Origin: Elysia crispata
Lineage: Eukaryota > Mollusca > Gastropoda > Plakobranchidae
DNA length: 64,000 nucleotides
Assembly: GCA_033675545.1 (NCBI GenBank)
Contig: JAWDGP010002490.1
Span: 313,501 to 377,500, forward strand
Direction: 5' to 3'
Part shown: piece by piece, positions 11,990 to 64,000 of the stretch
Layout: each line of letters begins with the position of its first letter
How positions within the stretch are numbered: the first letter of the stretch is position 1
The notes under the pieces: model-generated
Told to the model about the DNA's origin: nothing
What the model saw: the letters and a program-made list of their open reading frames with translations, nothing else
Database searches by the model: none
Translations under genes and position numbers: made by a program

Positions 11990-12388
11990 TACTAGTGATA
12001 ACATTAAGAAAATAAACAAACCGGGTACACCTCTCTGCACTCTTTGTAATGTTGACTCTTATGGAAGAAGAGGCAAGTTGCCCTTGTAAAACCAGATCAT
12101 CGCAGTTGCTTAAGATTGTTGAGACTCAAACAGAAGATTATGAGTTAGGAAGTTTTGCTGGAAAGGAAGATAAGCATTGCCTTTCTTCCAGGGAATGAAA
12201 GTCACCAGTCTTCAGCAGCTGTCAGTAAACCACTGATGGCTAAACCCATCATCTGAGTGTCAGATCATACAGCAAGAATTGAAGCAATGATGATCCCTTG
12301 TGTTACGTCTGAAAATCCAATGCCACATATCCTTGCCCCGGTGTTGGTCGACTTACTAGAGCCTGTAGTCGAGACCCCAAAGAATTAA
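11990..12388 (+). pseudogene. decayed hAT-like / BED-zinc-finger transposase relic
   Basis: Translated pieces in shifting frames resemble the N-terminal part of hAT-derived proteins with a C17orf113-type zinc finger. First comes CTLCN..SYGRRGK (codons from 12036), then K-T-rich residues leading to a TEDYELGSF stretch. A third piece reads ARIEAMMIPCVTSENPMPHI followed by LAPVLVDLLEPV and ends at a stop at 12388. The family usually reads CxxCN...YGRxGK...H...H, then a xEAM...AExxLPF...P.LIELxK block. At least two frame breaks and no catalytic core are visible. The assignment rests on memory of the family and is tentative. Confidence 0.38.
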
Positions 12389-13530
12389 TTGAGGTTCATT
12401 TAAGTTCATTGCCGAAAGCCTAGAAATTAAAATGGAATAGCAAAGACAATAATGGAGTAGCTGATTTTAGATCTTCAATGCAATCCTTTTTTTGGTTAAA
12501 TAGTGTCTCATGTACCCGAGTTGTGATTCAAGACCATCAAATAGAACTGATTGTAGCAGCGAAGAAAACTTAACACAACTTAACACTTTTTCATTGGCAT
12601 TAGTATGAGTACAGTAAAAATTCGTGTAAACGTCAATAGTGTAAAAAAACAAGATAAGTTTGGCTCAGAAAAGGCCTTTGATAAAGCAGCAATTCTCTCC
12701 TATTTTAGTGTTAAAAAATCTAATGTTTCACCTATCCTTGACTCCGAAAGAAAGGAGGGCACTGACTAAACAAGGCAAATGAGGTTCTCCGCTCTGCCCT
12801 AAGCTCATGAATGAAATATCCCAGGTAAAAGTAAACTGTCATGACTTGAGCAATAACAACACATAGTCATTTTCATACAAAATATGAATAAATTACAAAA
12901 CTAATCACTTTGAATTCCACTTAACTGGAATATTTGTGCATGTTACCCAATTCTGTTTATTTTGTTTTTCTCTCTAAACTGATGGTATTGTTTGAAGAAA
13001 AATTGATATCACCATGACGCTGATGATTTTCAGTGGTTTGGGAACATTGTGTGCTGTGACCCCTGATTTTGACAAATATTTTTAGGATAAGAATAAAAGA
13101 AACTCCATACATGCTGATAATTAACATGGAGAGCACCAGAAACTTAAATTTGGTCGACCCCTTTACCCACTTCTAGATATGTTAGATCTAGCACTGCCAG
13201 ATGAGAATACAATAATAGATTTGATTAAGGTAGTTAGGGAAATAAATTCTACCCCTAATGTCATTAACTCGTAAAGTTGTGTTGCTTTGCTATTATAAGT
13301 ACTTAATCAAACGTAACTCATTTTCATTTTCTTTTAATGGTGGGTGCAATAATAGCAATAACATACCAATTAATTCACTAGAAAATATTAATTACCAATA
13401 TACTGTATATTGATTTGAATTAAGCTCCAACAATCACACTCGAGATTTGTTTTCCCCTCAGCAAACATGATTCGAAAGCCTTCTCATGAATTTTGGACGT
13501 TGTTTTAGTTCTGGATTATGGAGCTAGAGA
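12389..13530. other. AT-rich intergenic stretch, no gene seen
   Basis: No frame of note. It might include further decayed parts of the preceding transposase relic, but I could not align any. Confidence 0.5.
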
Positions 13531-13827
13531 CTAAGCCAGAGTGGACATGAGATGGCAGGAATGGGCTGGTGCTGGGTTAGAATTGCAAGACTGAGTCTTC
13601 AAGGACTTTACACTTCCTGTGAAGAAAATATTCATCAGATGGACTTCTGTTGCTCTTATAAGAGCTTTATATCTGCTCCAGTTTCTGCACTCAAGAAGGA
13701 AATGTCTATCAGAGGCAAAGAGAAAACTGTGGCAGAAGCATTTTTTTTTTTTTTTTATTACAATGGAAGCTTGAGGAAGATGAAGTCTGGAAGGCTTGAT
13801 GTTGTCTTGCACTCTGTCGTCTTTCAC
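13531..13827 (-). pseudogene. LINE reverse-transcriptase C-terminal relic
   Basis: The minus-strand frame contains C-x-C, then HFLLECRNWSRYKALI and a hydrophobic stretch ending ...TGSVKSLKT. Many non-LTR retrotransposon proteins end in a C-x2-C...(H)-x4-C knuckle with the signature EHFLLECPxYxxxR. A poly-A/poly-K insertion (13740-13756) interrupts it just before the knuckle. The reverse-transcriptase core is not seen nearby. It is probably a short, decayed 3' fragment. Confidence 0.42.
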
Positions 13828-15628
13828 CAGTTGAGTGCGACTTTATGGCTTCAAAACTTCTGTGGCGGGAGGATGCTCTTCATTTTGTCATTTTACCCTT
13901 TTTACTGGAGTAATTTTGTCCCTCTCTCACGTCCACTTCATTTTGGCACTCTTCTATCCTTTGACCATCACCGTCCCCCAAAAACAAAACAAAACAAAAC
14001 AACAAAACCCACAAAAACAAACACACAAAAAAAAAAAAACAAAACAAAAACAAACAACAACATAAGATCAAGAAACAAAAAAAAGGTAAGATCAACAGTA
14101 CTACCAAAGTAAATAAAGACAGCAACGATACTCCCCTACCAGGACACGGTCATCATTGCATAACCGAAACACTCACGAGACAGACGGTCCTACTGATGTA
14201 ATAAAAAGGTTCAAAGTAACAGTGCGGTGGTACGGAACATAATGCGGGAGGCAGAAGGTAAAGCTGGGGTGTGTCGACTGTCCAGTCAATGATAAAAAAA
14301 TGAAGTCATCCCAAAAGTCATTACTATAGATACGTAGGGCTATGCAAAATACATAAAACCGATACAAAAGATTTCGATCATTGAAAATATTATCATTGCA
14401 TGGTATGAATAATTAGAACAAGGTCACCACATGATGGAAAACAGGGCTGAAATACTCTCAACAAGTGCGACATTCTCTCTCGGTAGGAATATCTTATACA
14501 TTGTAAATCAATCGCATGACATTTACACAAATCTGCATTATGTTTGTTATAACATGTGACACTAGAGGCATGTAGAGTCGTGGCAAGAATAAATGGTATT
14601 TCATGATATAATTAGCACAGTCGTCGAATAATTACTACGCACATTATAAGTCATCAGTGCTCAAAGCAATAGAAAAACAATATGATCAGCAAGAAAGGTA
14701 AAAGAAATGGTAATGATCAGTAATTATTTTCCTTAGACATCGTCCTTCAGAGAGGATATTATTACCGAACTAGTAGCCTGTACATCTGACCCACACAACA
14801 CAGATTATGAATTATGATGCTTATCAAATTCACAATCATTCTCAAGAGTTTCACCCACATCTACTTAAACGAAAAATCATTTCTCTCTAGTTACCATGTA
14901 AAGTAGGTAATATAAGTCTATATTGAACATCAGGATACAATTATAGTAGTTAATAGAAACACGTCAATAGAGAATGCAGGTATACAGTATAGTGCGTCCA
15001 GCTCTCAACAGTCGGGATATCACGCAGCTGCCAGAGCGGACCTAAGAAAAATCTCATCGAGTCCCAGACTCGGTTTCTACATCAACCCTACTATTACATG
15101 GGATAGGGTTCGAATCTCTCCCAAAACCATTCTTTACTCGCCTCTTACGATCTGGTGAAATGGGCAAACCAGTGATCCTATTCTTAGCTCTCCCTTCTGA
15201 AGATCGGGCCCCGAAATTTGCACCAGTTACATTTGAAATACTCACTCATTCATATCTCAATTTCAAAATCGTAAAATCATCTTAAATTATTAATCAGTAC
15301 AACTGTTAATTAAAAACATAGTTGCACATCGCAAAGTCCTAGGTAACACATAAATTCATAAACCATCATATTCAATATAAATCGTAACATGAAGAAATAA
15401 CAAATGAGCAGTTACCAGTATTATAGGCAGGATGAAAAGACAGAGGAAAAAAAAAATCCAATGAAAATTAAAATGCAAGAAAATCATATTAGCATAACAA
15501 CATAATACATATTTATATATTAATTCGTTAAAAATAAAATTCAAATATCTTTATAGAGATTATGACCTTTCAGGTTATTTTCCCCTATCATTAGGCATAG
15601 CAAGTGTAAATTGATAGATGAGGTCTCC
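13828..15628. other. intergenic stretch, no gene seen
   Basis: It contains an A-rich CAAAA/ACAAA tract (about 13980-14065) that yields spurious K/Q/T-rich and F/L-rich frames. A GGTTCGAATC word at 15107-15116 resembles a Pol III B box, but no tRNA cloverleaf or A box at a suitable spacing could be drawn around it. Confidence 0.55.
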
Positions 15629-15708
15629 AAATTGCTTATGATAAAAGCAACTAAGTATGGTTTGGCTCAAATTGCTTATGATAAAAGCAACTAAGTATGG
15701 TTTGGCTC
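15629..15708. repeat. 40-bp tandem duplication
   Basis: Two exact 40-base copies starting AAATTGCTTATGATAAAAGC, head to tail. Perfect identity suggests a recent duplication. Confidence 0.9.
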
Positions 15709-17143
<1,435 letters not shown>

Positions 17144-17699
17144 TTCTTCTTTTCTTAAACTTTTCTTTCATAAACTAATGATGTAAATATAAGTGCAGTT
17201 CTAGTTTTGTGATCTTTTCTCTGCGAATTTGTGTAAAAACTAAATACCATCATGTTATCGTATTATAGAGTTGCCTAGTACTTTCTTTTTTTTTTTTTTA
17301 AACTGTGACCAAAAAAAAAAAAAAAGATTATTGTTTTCTTTACCGGTTCTCGAATTTTTTTTTTTGTTAATTCTGGTGATACGCGCATTAAAAAGGACTT
17401 GCGAACTTGCTCAATCCCTAATCATTTTTTGATAAGTTTTTTTTTAACCTTATCTTTTTTTCATTTGCACCGATTGTAATTCCCCATATCTGTGTTATAT
17501 GACGAATACGTATCAACCCGCTATATTTGATTCTGTACAGAAGAAAAAGTGTAAGAGGAAGAGGGTAGATAAGTAAGTCAGTACCATAGCTCTTACTTTC
17601 TTTTTTTTTTTTTCTCTTCGTCCTCAGTGTCTTGCTCTGTACAAACAGCGCTGTTGTCTGATGCCATCGGTCTTGTTTTTTTTTTTTTTTCTTTCACTC

Positions 17700-17832
17700 A
17701 CACATTAGTCTAGACTGATCTGCACCGCTGAGCGCCGCCCTGCCCGAGCCAGCCAGCTCGCTGCCGGTCTCCCTCTTGCCAGGCTGGTAATAGCGGTTGA
17801 AATCTCTGCCGGCGTCTCTGTCATCGCGCAAC
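17700..17832 (+). promoter_or_regulatory. GC-rich 5' UTR and probable promoter-proximal region of WDR37
   Basis: This is the most GC-rich, CpG-containing stretch in the first 18 kb and runs directly into the start codon. In-frame TAA (17788) and TAG (17791) precede the ATG at 17833, so this part is untranslated. I see no TATA box. The transcription start is not defined, and a further upstream non-coding exon cannot be excluded. Confidence 0.5.
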
Positions 17833-56982
<39,150 letters not shown>

Positions 56983-57198
56983 AATGTTTCACGCCAGAGG
57001 TCGAGGTTTCTCGGGCTTATTGATTGGAGAGATACTCAAAAGGTTACATTACCACAGATGGAAAGGATGTGAGGGAAAGACAACTCATGGGCTCAGAAGC
57101 CTAAAATCTTGGAGCAACAATCCCAGTTTATCCTGGTGGCTAGTAATACATGCTCTCCATATTTATTTCCAAACTGTTCAAAGAGGTGTGCTCCAATA

Positions 57199-57222
<24 letters not shown>
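57199..57222. repeat. (TG)n microsatellite
   Basis: A 24-base TG tract in the presumed 3' UTR. Confidence 0.95.
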
Positions 57223-57229
<7 letters not shown>

Positions 57230-57402
57230 AGACTGGACAACAGATGTACCTGATGTACCATGGTGTCAAATTATTTTGTAGTGAACAAGGTTTATCGCAA
57301 TCTTTTCGTCACTCCGTAGAAAAAGTAATGCTAATAATTAAATAGTTGTAAGGCCATGCTTTAAAAGGCTAAAATAATTCAAAACATTTAAATCAAAGTT
57401 TA

Positions 57403-57446
57403 CAATAATAATGATGATAATAATAATGATGATGATAATAATAATA

Positions 57447-57533
<87 letters not shown>

Positions 57534-57890
57534 TAGAAATTAACATTAAGCGATATACACATTACTAATTGCATGCAATAGACAAAACATTTTAACTTGA
57601 ATAGTTTGACATGGTGTGGCTGTGATTAAGAAAAGGCAAATATTAGGTCAGGAATTTCCAAACAAATGAGTTTTGAATTTTTTCTTGAATTCTGCTACTC
57701 TGTCTATTGATTTTACTTGCTTCCGCAAATTATTCCAAATTTCATAGAATAAAAATGCTCTTGCACCAAACGTCTTTAAGTTTGTCCCAGGTTAGTTGAA
57801 CAGATTGGTGCTCATTGAGCAAGGACATCTAGTGGGGTTTTACGGGACAAGGATTTCTGTCGAATGTAAGGGAAAATCTTGATTTTTCCA
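57403..57890 (-). mobile_element. LINE 3' end with ATT tail, antisense relic
   Basis: The minus strand encodes NLKTFGARAFLFYEIWNNLR then KQVKSIDRVAEFKKKFKTHLF and a stop at 57648. This is the common C-terminus of many LINE reverse transcriptases (RxxFGxRAFxxxAPxLWNSLP...SFKKxLKTHLF). Upstream pieces (ILVP..., LSRKTPLDV) continue to about 57890 in other frames, so it is decayed. A short 3' untranslated part ends in (ATT)n, seen as (AAT)n at 57403-57528 on the + strand. It is a different family from copies A-C. Confidence 0.65.
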
Positions 57891-58256
57891 GAGGTTGGTG
57901 TGCTATTTCTGTGATCTTGGACTTATCACCAAATGTCATTTACGTGGCTTCATGTTTTGCAACTTGGACATTTTCATTTAGAAATCACATTTCCTTGCAG
58001 ATTTATCCCTCTATTGTAAAGTACATTGGTTTTTGTTGTTTTTTACTGCAGTGTGTGCACCATACTGTTTATTTTTTGCTTTTTCATCCATTGCTTGATA
58101 TCTGTGAAGCCTTTCTCTCACTCTCTTCTCATGGAGTTGTCTTTGAGATGAAGGCAGACGGTTGGCTGAATATGTATTTGATATTAAGATGTTCTATGTC
58201 AGTTTTTAAAATCTTTTTCTTATAAATTCTCCTGAAAATGTTATTGCATTCTAGTC

Positions 58257-58262
58257 AATAAA
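58257..58262 (+). terminator. candidate polyadenylation signal
   Basis: AATAAA about 1.27 kb after the WDR37 stop, with a GU-rich stretch at 58300-58325. Two other AATAAA words (57524, 57748) lie inside the antisense LINE relic and lack such a downstream element. Confidence 0.45.
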
Positions 58263-58280
58263 AACAGAGTAACAGTGGAG

Positions 58281-60660
58281 AGGGGGGGTGGGAGAGAGAG
58301 TGAGTGAGTGAGTGTGTGTGTGTGTCTGAGAATGAGTCTGACCTCCACTGAAAATGTTAAAACTCAAATGATACATTATTTATGATTATTTCTAAAAATA
58401 TGAAATAGATTTTGGAAAAAAAAGAGAAAGGGAGAGAGAGAATAAAAAATACTGTTTGGTTTGACGCAGTGTTAGCTGAAAAATAGCTATAGCAGAGGTT
58501 GACTAATGTTATATAAAGAGAATATGATTTCCCAAAGAGTTATTCTACCTAGTTGGAAGCCTCGAGCTGTACTTTAAGTTGCTGTTAGCGTATCAAGTGT
58601 TAGCCTCTGCAAGAATGCTCATTGATCTGAAATTTGAAGTAAAAAAAATCGAAATCTAAATTGTGCACATTACATGTAGTAAACATTTACAACAAAATAA
58701 CGCAGTTCTGCCTTAATCTTCAAAATGCTTCTTATTGTTGAACAGAACTCATGACTTCCACGAAAGTGACATAACTCTTTGTAAAATCGCAATTCCTGAA
58801 GCGAAAGATAACTACTGAGTTCTCTCCCTCAAGGAACAAAGTATGCTAAAGGTTCGCAGACATTGACACAAAAAGTGATTACTGCAATCTCTCTGACCAG
58901 AGAGGTCTATTAAAAAAAAAAAAGATTTACAGCAATGTAGTATATAAAAGCATTATAATCTCTCTGGCATGGAAAAAGTAAGGTAGAGATAGAGATTGAT
59001 TTATATAGTAAACTTGACCATAGGAAAATCTTTCTGGTGTCATAGAATACCTGTGGATGTAAGAAATAATGTTATAAAGAGGATTTCTCTAATCATGTTT
59101 GATGGTAGAGATGTTTGAATAAATATCGCCAGTAGTAGAGGTTATTATTATGAGCTTTCTGCATTCCTTATAACGCTAATTTGGTTGTGTATTGCACACA
59201 TTCACCCCTAGACAGGCACATGCTTTATTTGTAATTTGAGCCAATGCTATATATATAAATATATACATAATTTATATTTAGGGTTTAATGCGTGTACTTT
59301 TACCCTTTCTTGAAAGGGCTGAAAAGATTTGAAGGTACTTTTTAGTCCCTAAGATTTCTCTGAATCTCTGCCATGGTGTGTCCAGCAAGACACGTTTGTG
59401 TCAGTTTGCATGAATAATTTTTTTGAAAGATATCCCATCTCCTGATATAGTGTTACTTTCTGCTGGAAAAAGCTAGGCAAATTAAAAACACCAGTACATA
59501 AGATTTAAACAATCTGGGTTTGTTCAAGCTGACGTAACTCTAGTGTGACACTGAAACTTGTTCTGACAGGTTTTTGAATAAGGTAAAAAGGGAATTTTTT
59601 TTAGGCAAGGTGACATCCAGTTCTAAGATAAAAGTTTCACTGTATAATAAGGATTATTGACCAGAGCTCTTTTCCGATTATGGACACAATTTTTTGAAGC
59701 ATGATTGTTAACCCATGAAAAGCATTTCTCAGAAAGAATAAATTTAAAGATATTCTTAACTGAATGAATAACTTTCTATGATCAGAATGTTATTTTCTTT
59801 TCGTATGTAAAATTTAGCTTTGATACTTGTTTTGTAATATGTAACTCAACTTTTCACCCTTCCTGTTTTACCGACTGTAAAGAAGTCATACAGGTAGGAA
59901 CCAACAGAGTTATTTTTTAGGCTAATGAAAAGAATCATGCTTTTTTTATCATAATTTTTTCAAATGTAACAAAATAGTATAGAATTTTTGCTTTGCTACT
60001 TTTATATTTTTTCTCTCACAGCAGAGGGGAACCTAGCCTTTCAGTCATTGAAAACATTGACAAATGCTTTTATTTTTTCTCTGCCAAAATTCACCCGTGA
60101 AGACATTTTAAAGCATTCTAGATTTCTAGAAAATAAACAGCAAAGACAGTGAAAATGATGATACGTCAACCTCACTTGTTTTTTTTTTCTTCTTAAAATT
60201 AATGAACTGGAATATCTTGTTTGGTATATGTGTTTCAATTACTTCTTTGTATACATTACAGTCACTTCAGTTTCCATTGTTTTTGTTCTTGTTTTCTTAC
60301 AGTATGGTGCTTCTTTTTGTTATGAAGTATTTAAATGATGTATGCAGTTAGTGAATAAAAGTCTGCGACCTGCATAGAGTAATGCATTGTACAGTCTGTG
60401 AAGTTAAAGTACAGTGAACCAGATTTATCAATACATTTATTATGCCCCTACAATAATTGTCATATTGCTTTTATTTGAACACACATTCTACGTAGGTAGT
60501 CACAAGTTTTCAAGTAGTAATATTAAAAACCAGATTTTGTCTTAATGTTATTGTTTTGTATATCTATATTTGAGAAATTAAAGAAGAGTTAGGTTTTACA
60601 GGGAATGCTGATTTTATCTCTTTAAAATAAAACATCAAAAAATTTCTTCAGCTTCACTGT
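58281..60660. other. AT-rich DNA beyond WDR37, no gene seen
   Basis: No recognisable coding pattern. It could include an extended 3' UTR up to the AATAAA at 60354. Confidence 0.5.
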
Positions 60661-60667
60661 GTTTTTT

Positions 60668-60697
60668 TGTTTGTTTGTTTGTTTGTTTGTTTGTTTT
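60668..60697. repeat. (GTTT)n microsatellite
   Basis: About seven GTTT units. Confidence 0.93.
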
Positions 60698-60931
60698 TGA
60701 TTAAAAACCAACACAAGTTGTAATTTAATATGATAATCACCATTAAGTTAGCTCACTGGTAAAACTTTTATTACAATCACAAATATCCAGGGCAGCACTA
60801 TCATCTTCTTCCTCCTAGTCATTATGCCATTATCATTTTCGTGACCCTCTTCTATGATGAAGATCATCATTAGCATGGGCAGCAGCAGTAGCATTAACAA
60901 CAGAAGAAGAAGAAGAATGATAATAATAAGA

Positions 60932-60933
60932 AC

Positions 60934-61020
<87 letters not shown>

Positions 61021-61051
61021 AGTGATAATACTAGTGATGATGATGATGATA
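60932..61051. repeat. (AAT)n with GAT ends
   Basis: AAT units cover about 60937-61008, then GATAAT and GATGAT units. It yields an isoleucine-rich spurious frame. Confidence 0.95.
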
Positions 61052-61601
61052 ATTACAAGATTCAGTTTACCAGTGTGTCTGTATCTTTGATAAACTTGAA
61101 GAAGTTGAAGAGAACATCACATCATGTAAACTAGGCCAGCCAAGAAGGCAAAACGTGAGAAAATTGAGCCTGGGCGCCCCTAATTGTCTCGGTGTATGGA
61201 TCAGAAATGAGGCTGACTATGAAGAGCCAAAATTAAATTTTAATTTTAATCTTCAACTATGAATTATGCTTTCTTCGAAATCCTGAAAATCAAAGGTCTG
61301 ACAAAGTATTTTTATCAATAAGTGTTTAAGAGACACTCCATAACACGAACAAAAACAAACAAAACTGAAGACATGATGATGTTAAGGATATTCGCCAACG
61401 AAAGAGCGTCACAAAATAACCAAAACCTGACTCATTCTCGGCGTCTCTGACTAGCCAGGTTGGGATAAATTCCAAGGAGAAAGTGAAGACAGAAGTAAAA
61501 AAACCCAGAACTGATAAACATTAGGAAACAGCTGGAACTGGCTATTGGCAGGACGGCTCGGAGATGCCAGGCGTTGACCATGTTTTGCTAAGTTCAAACG
61601 G

Positions 61602-62974
61602 TGATGGGGATGAAGATGACGGAGATGATGTAGATAATGATGAAGATGACCGAGATGATGTAGATGATGATGAAGATGACTGAGATGATGTAGATGATGA
61701 TGAAGATGACCGAGATGATGTAGATAATGATGAAGATGACGGAGATGATGTAGATGATGATGAAGATGACCGAGATGATGTAGATGATGATGAAGATGAC
61801 GGAGATGATGTAGATAATGATGAAGATGACGGAGATGATGTAGATAATGATGAAGAGGACTGAGATGACGTAGATAATGATGAAGATGACGGAGATGACG
61901 TAGATAATGATGAAGATGACTGAGATGATGTAGATAATGATGAAGATGACCGAGATGATGTAGATAATGATGAAGATGACCGAGATGATGTAGATGATGA
62001 TGAAGATGACCGAGATGATGTAGATAATGATGAAGATGACCGAGATGATGTAGATAATGATGAAGATGACGGAGATGATGTAGATGATGATGAAGATGAC
62101 GGAGATGATGTAGATAATGATGAAGATGACCGAGATGATGTAGATAATGATGAAGATGACCGAGATGATGTAGATGATGATGAAGATGACCGAGATGATG
62201 TAGATAATGATGAAGATGACGGAGATGATGTAGATAATGATGAAGATGACCGAGATGATGTAGATAATGATGAAGATGACGGAGATGATGTAGATAATGA
62301 TGAAGATGACCGAGATGATGTAGATAATGATGAAGATGCGAGATGATGTAGATAATGATGAAGATGACGGAGATGATGTAGATAATGATGAAGATGACGG
62401 AGATGATGTAGATGATGATGAAGATGACGGAGATGATGTAGATGATGATGAAGATGACGGAGATGATGTAGATGATGATGAAGATGACCGAGATGATGTA
62501 GATAATGATGAAGATGACGGAGATGATGTAGATTATGATGAAGATGACTGAGATGATGTAGATAATGATGAAGATGACTGAGATGATGTAGATAATGATG
62601 AAGATGACCGAGATGATGTAGATAATGATGAAGATGAACGAGATGATGTAGATGATGATGAAGATGATAGAGATGATGTAGATAATGATGAAGATGACTG
62701 AGATGATGTAGATAATGATGAAGATGACCGAGATGATGTAGATAATGATGAAGATGACCGAGATGATGTAGATAATGATGAAGATGACGGAGATGATGTA
62801 GATAATGATGAAGATGACTGAGATGATGTAGATAATGATGAAGATGACGGAGATGATGTAGATGATGATGAAGATGACGGAGATTATGTAGATAATGATG
62901 AAGATGACCGAGATGATGTAGATAATGATGAAGATGACTGAGATGATGTAGATAATGATGAAGATGATGATTAA
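61602..62974. repeat. 30-bp minisatellite, about 45 units
   Basis: The unit is GATGATGTAGATAATGATGA plus AGATGACGGA, with variants at two sites (GATAAT/GATGAT and GACGGA/GACCGA/GACTGA). The 30-base period keeps one frame encoding DDVDNDEDDG/R repeats, broken wherever GACTGA gives a stop. A two-base loss near 62337 shifts the register. Not a gene. Confidence 0.95.
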
Positions 62975-63681
62975 TCCTAAGACATAGATTAGTTTATATA
63001 CATTATAAACTTGCAGACACGAGATCTCATTGGAACGTAATGAAGATTAACCCTATCATAGAAAATTTTACCAGCGAGAAAATTTTCTGGGATTTAATAC
63101 TTCGAAGCTTTTATTGTAAATCATGGTAATATCACTACAGGAAAGACTGAATTTGCTTGACTTACAGTCATAGTAAGGTCATATAGGTGTTATGCTGACA
63201 GATTTTAAAGGTTCTATCTTCAACTTTGTAGGTTTCATCTCAAAATAAGAAAAGTTTGTATCTTCACGAAGGCAAGTCAACAGTGTTAGGAAAACAAGTT
63301 TGGGTGCCTTAAGATGTTTCCTTGTTTACTGGAAACTTTCCCTGCGGCAAGAAAGTTTAACCCGATCTAGATGCTTCTCTGATTGCCAAGAATCTAAATA
63401 AATTACGCTAAACTTTTTTTGAATTTCCTTATTAAAATAAGACTTAAGAGTCAAAATAATCAATACTCACAATGGATATTAAGTAAAAACTATACAAAGT
63501 CCACGTCTTGACGATACGGCAAAAAGAAATTAATGGTAAATAACGTTGGAATATAATCTTTTGCCTATTAAAAATCAATAAAGCTTGTCAAAAGTTACTG
63601 AAAAAAAAAACTGATCAAATTCAGTGACCCTGGCTCTTGTCATCTGGATGTCAGATCGATGACATTCTAGGCCAAATTCTT
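62975..63681. other. AT-rich spacer between two minisatellites
   Basis: No gene or repeat recognised. Confidence 0.6.
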
Positions 63682-64000
63682 CATCAGGTCCACGGGTGTG
63701 TTAAGGTTATAAACATCAGGTCCACGGGTGTGTCAAGGTTATAAACATCAGGTCCACGGGTGTGTTAAGGTTATAAACATCAGGTCCACGGGTGCGTCAA
63801 GGTTATAAACATCAGGTCCACGGGTGTGTTAAGGTTATAAACATCAGGTCCACGGGTGTGTTAAGGTTATAAACATCAGGTCCACGGGTGTGTCAAGGTT
63901 ATAAACATCAGGTCCACGGGTGTGTTAAGGTTATAAACATCAGGTCCACGGGTGTGTTAAGGTTATAAACATCAGGTCCACGGGTGTGTTAAGGTTATAA
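63682..64000. repeat. 32-bp minisatellite running off the window end
   Basis: About ten units of CATCAGGTCCACGGGTGTGT plus TAAGGTTATAAA, with a T/C difference (GTTAAGG/GTCAAGG) and one GTGCG variant. The array continues beyond 64000. Confidence 0.95.

Larger units (their letters stand above)
56983..58280 (+). other. probable WDR37 3' UTR
   Basis: After the stop, an AATAAA at 58257-58262 is followed about 45-60 bases downstream by a GTGAGTGAGTGTGTGTGTGT run, a classic cleavage-signal arrangement. A (GT)n tract lies at 57199-57222. A second AATAAA at 60354-60359 could serve a longer form. The 3' UTR overlaps an antisense LINE relic. Confidence 0.5.

Noticed and set aside
13552-14112. 186-codon plus-strand frame
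   Set aside because: It is opposite the LINE C-terminal relic and then reads through a T-run and a CAAAA tract; a shadow frame.
15107-15116. GGTTCGAATC resembling a tRNA B box
   Set aside because: No A box at a suitable distance, no acceptor stem and no cloverleaf could be drawn. A tRNA-derived SINE remains possible but unsupported.
57911-58225. 104-codon plus-strand frame after WDR37
   Set aside because: It lies in the presumed 3' UTR, is hydrophobic AT-rich translation and has no family resemblance.
61180-61330. Possible LINE reverse-transcriptase remnant (VYGSEMRLTMKS then NYELCFLRNPE)
   Set aside because: It resembles the YGSETWxLT...xE.xxxRxxL region of some LINEs but is too short and broken to call.
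61602-64000. 30-bp and 32-bp arrays as CRISPR-like
   Set aside because: Units are directly contiguous with no unique spacers, and the DNA is eukaryotic.

Overview
The window is animal nuclear DNA and carries one protein-coding gene I can call with confidence: a complete WDR37 orthologue on the + strand, with its start codon at 17833 and stop at 56982. Eleven coding exons were assembled by eye from splice consensus, reading phase and recalled similarity to vertebrate WDR37. They total 1,455 coding bases (484 residues; human WDR37 is 494). The intron phases all close, and two in-frame stops sit just upstream of the start. AT-rich DNA with clusters of AGATCTAG words, very long CT and TTC tracts and abundant minisatellites suggests a mollusc, probably a gastropod. 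That assignment is an inference; no database was searched.

Layout. 1-17.7 kb is upstream intergenic DNA with decayed transposons: an ISXO2/Merlin-like transposase fragment, a hAT-like relic, a LINE relic, and a 1-kb interval bounded by a perfect 22-bp inverted repeat. It also holds a 78-bp minisatellite and an inverted repeat enclosing three G-run/C-run hairpins. 17.8-57.0 kb is WDR37. Exons 1 and 2 are followed by a 21.8-kb second intron that is mostly simple repeats, an 11-bp minisatellite of about 100 units, a 66-bp minisatellite and two long perfect-register hairpins. Exons 3-11 lie between 44.6 and 57.0 kb. Introns 4 and 9 hold three copies of one LINE family; two of these have clean target-site duplications, and one of those two is internally deleted. 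57-64 kb holds the 3' UTR, which overlaps an antisense LINE relic with an ATT tail, and then intergenic DNA with a 30-bp acidic-coding minisatellite and a 32-bp minisatellite that runs off the window end.

The many long open frames elsewhere are products of simple repeats without stop codons. I see no RNA gene, CRISPR array, operon or defence system, and no convincing new multi-gene system. The most unusual items are the two intronic hairpins, the internally deleted LINE that keeps both ends, the triple G/C hairpin, and the 11-bp repeat that encodes the same peptide in every frame of a strand.
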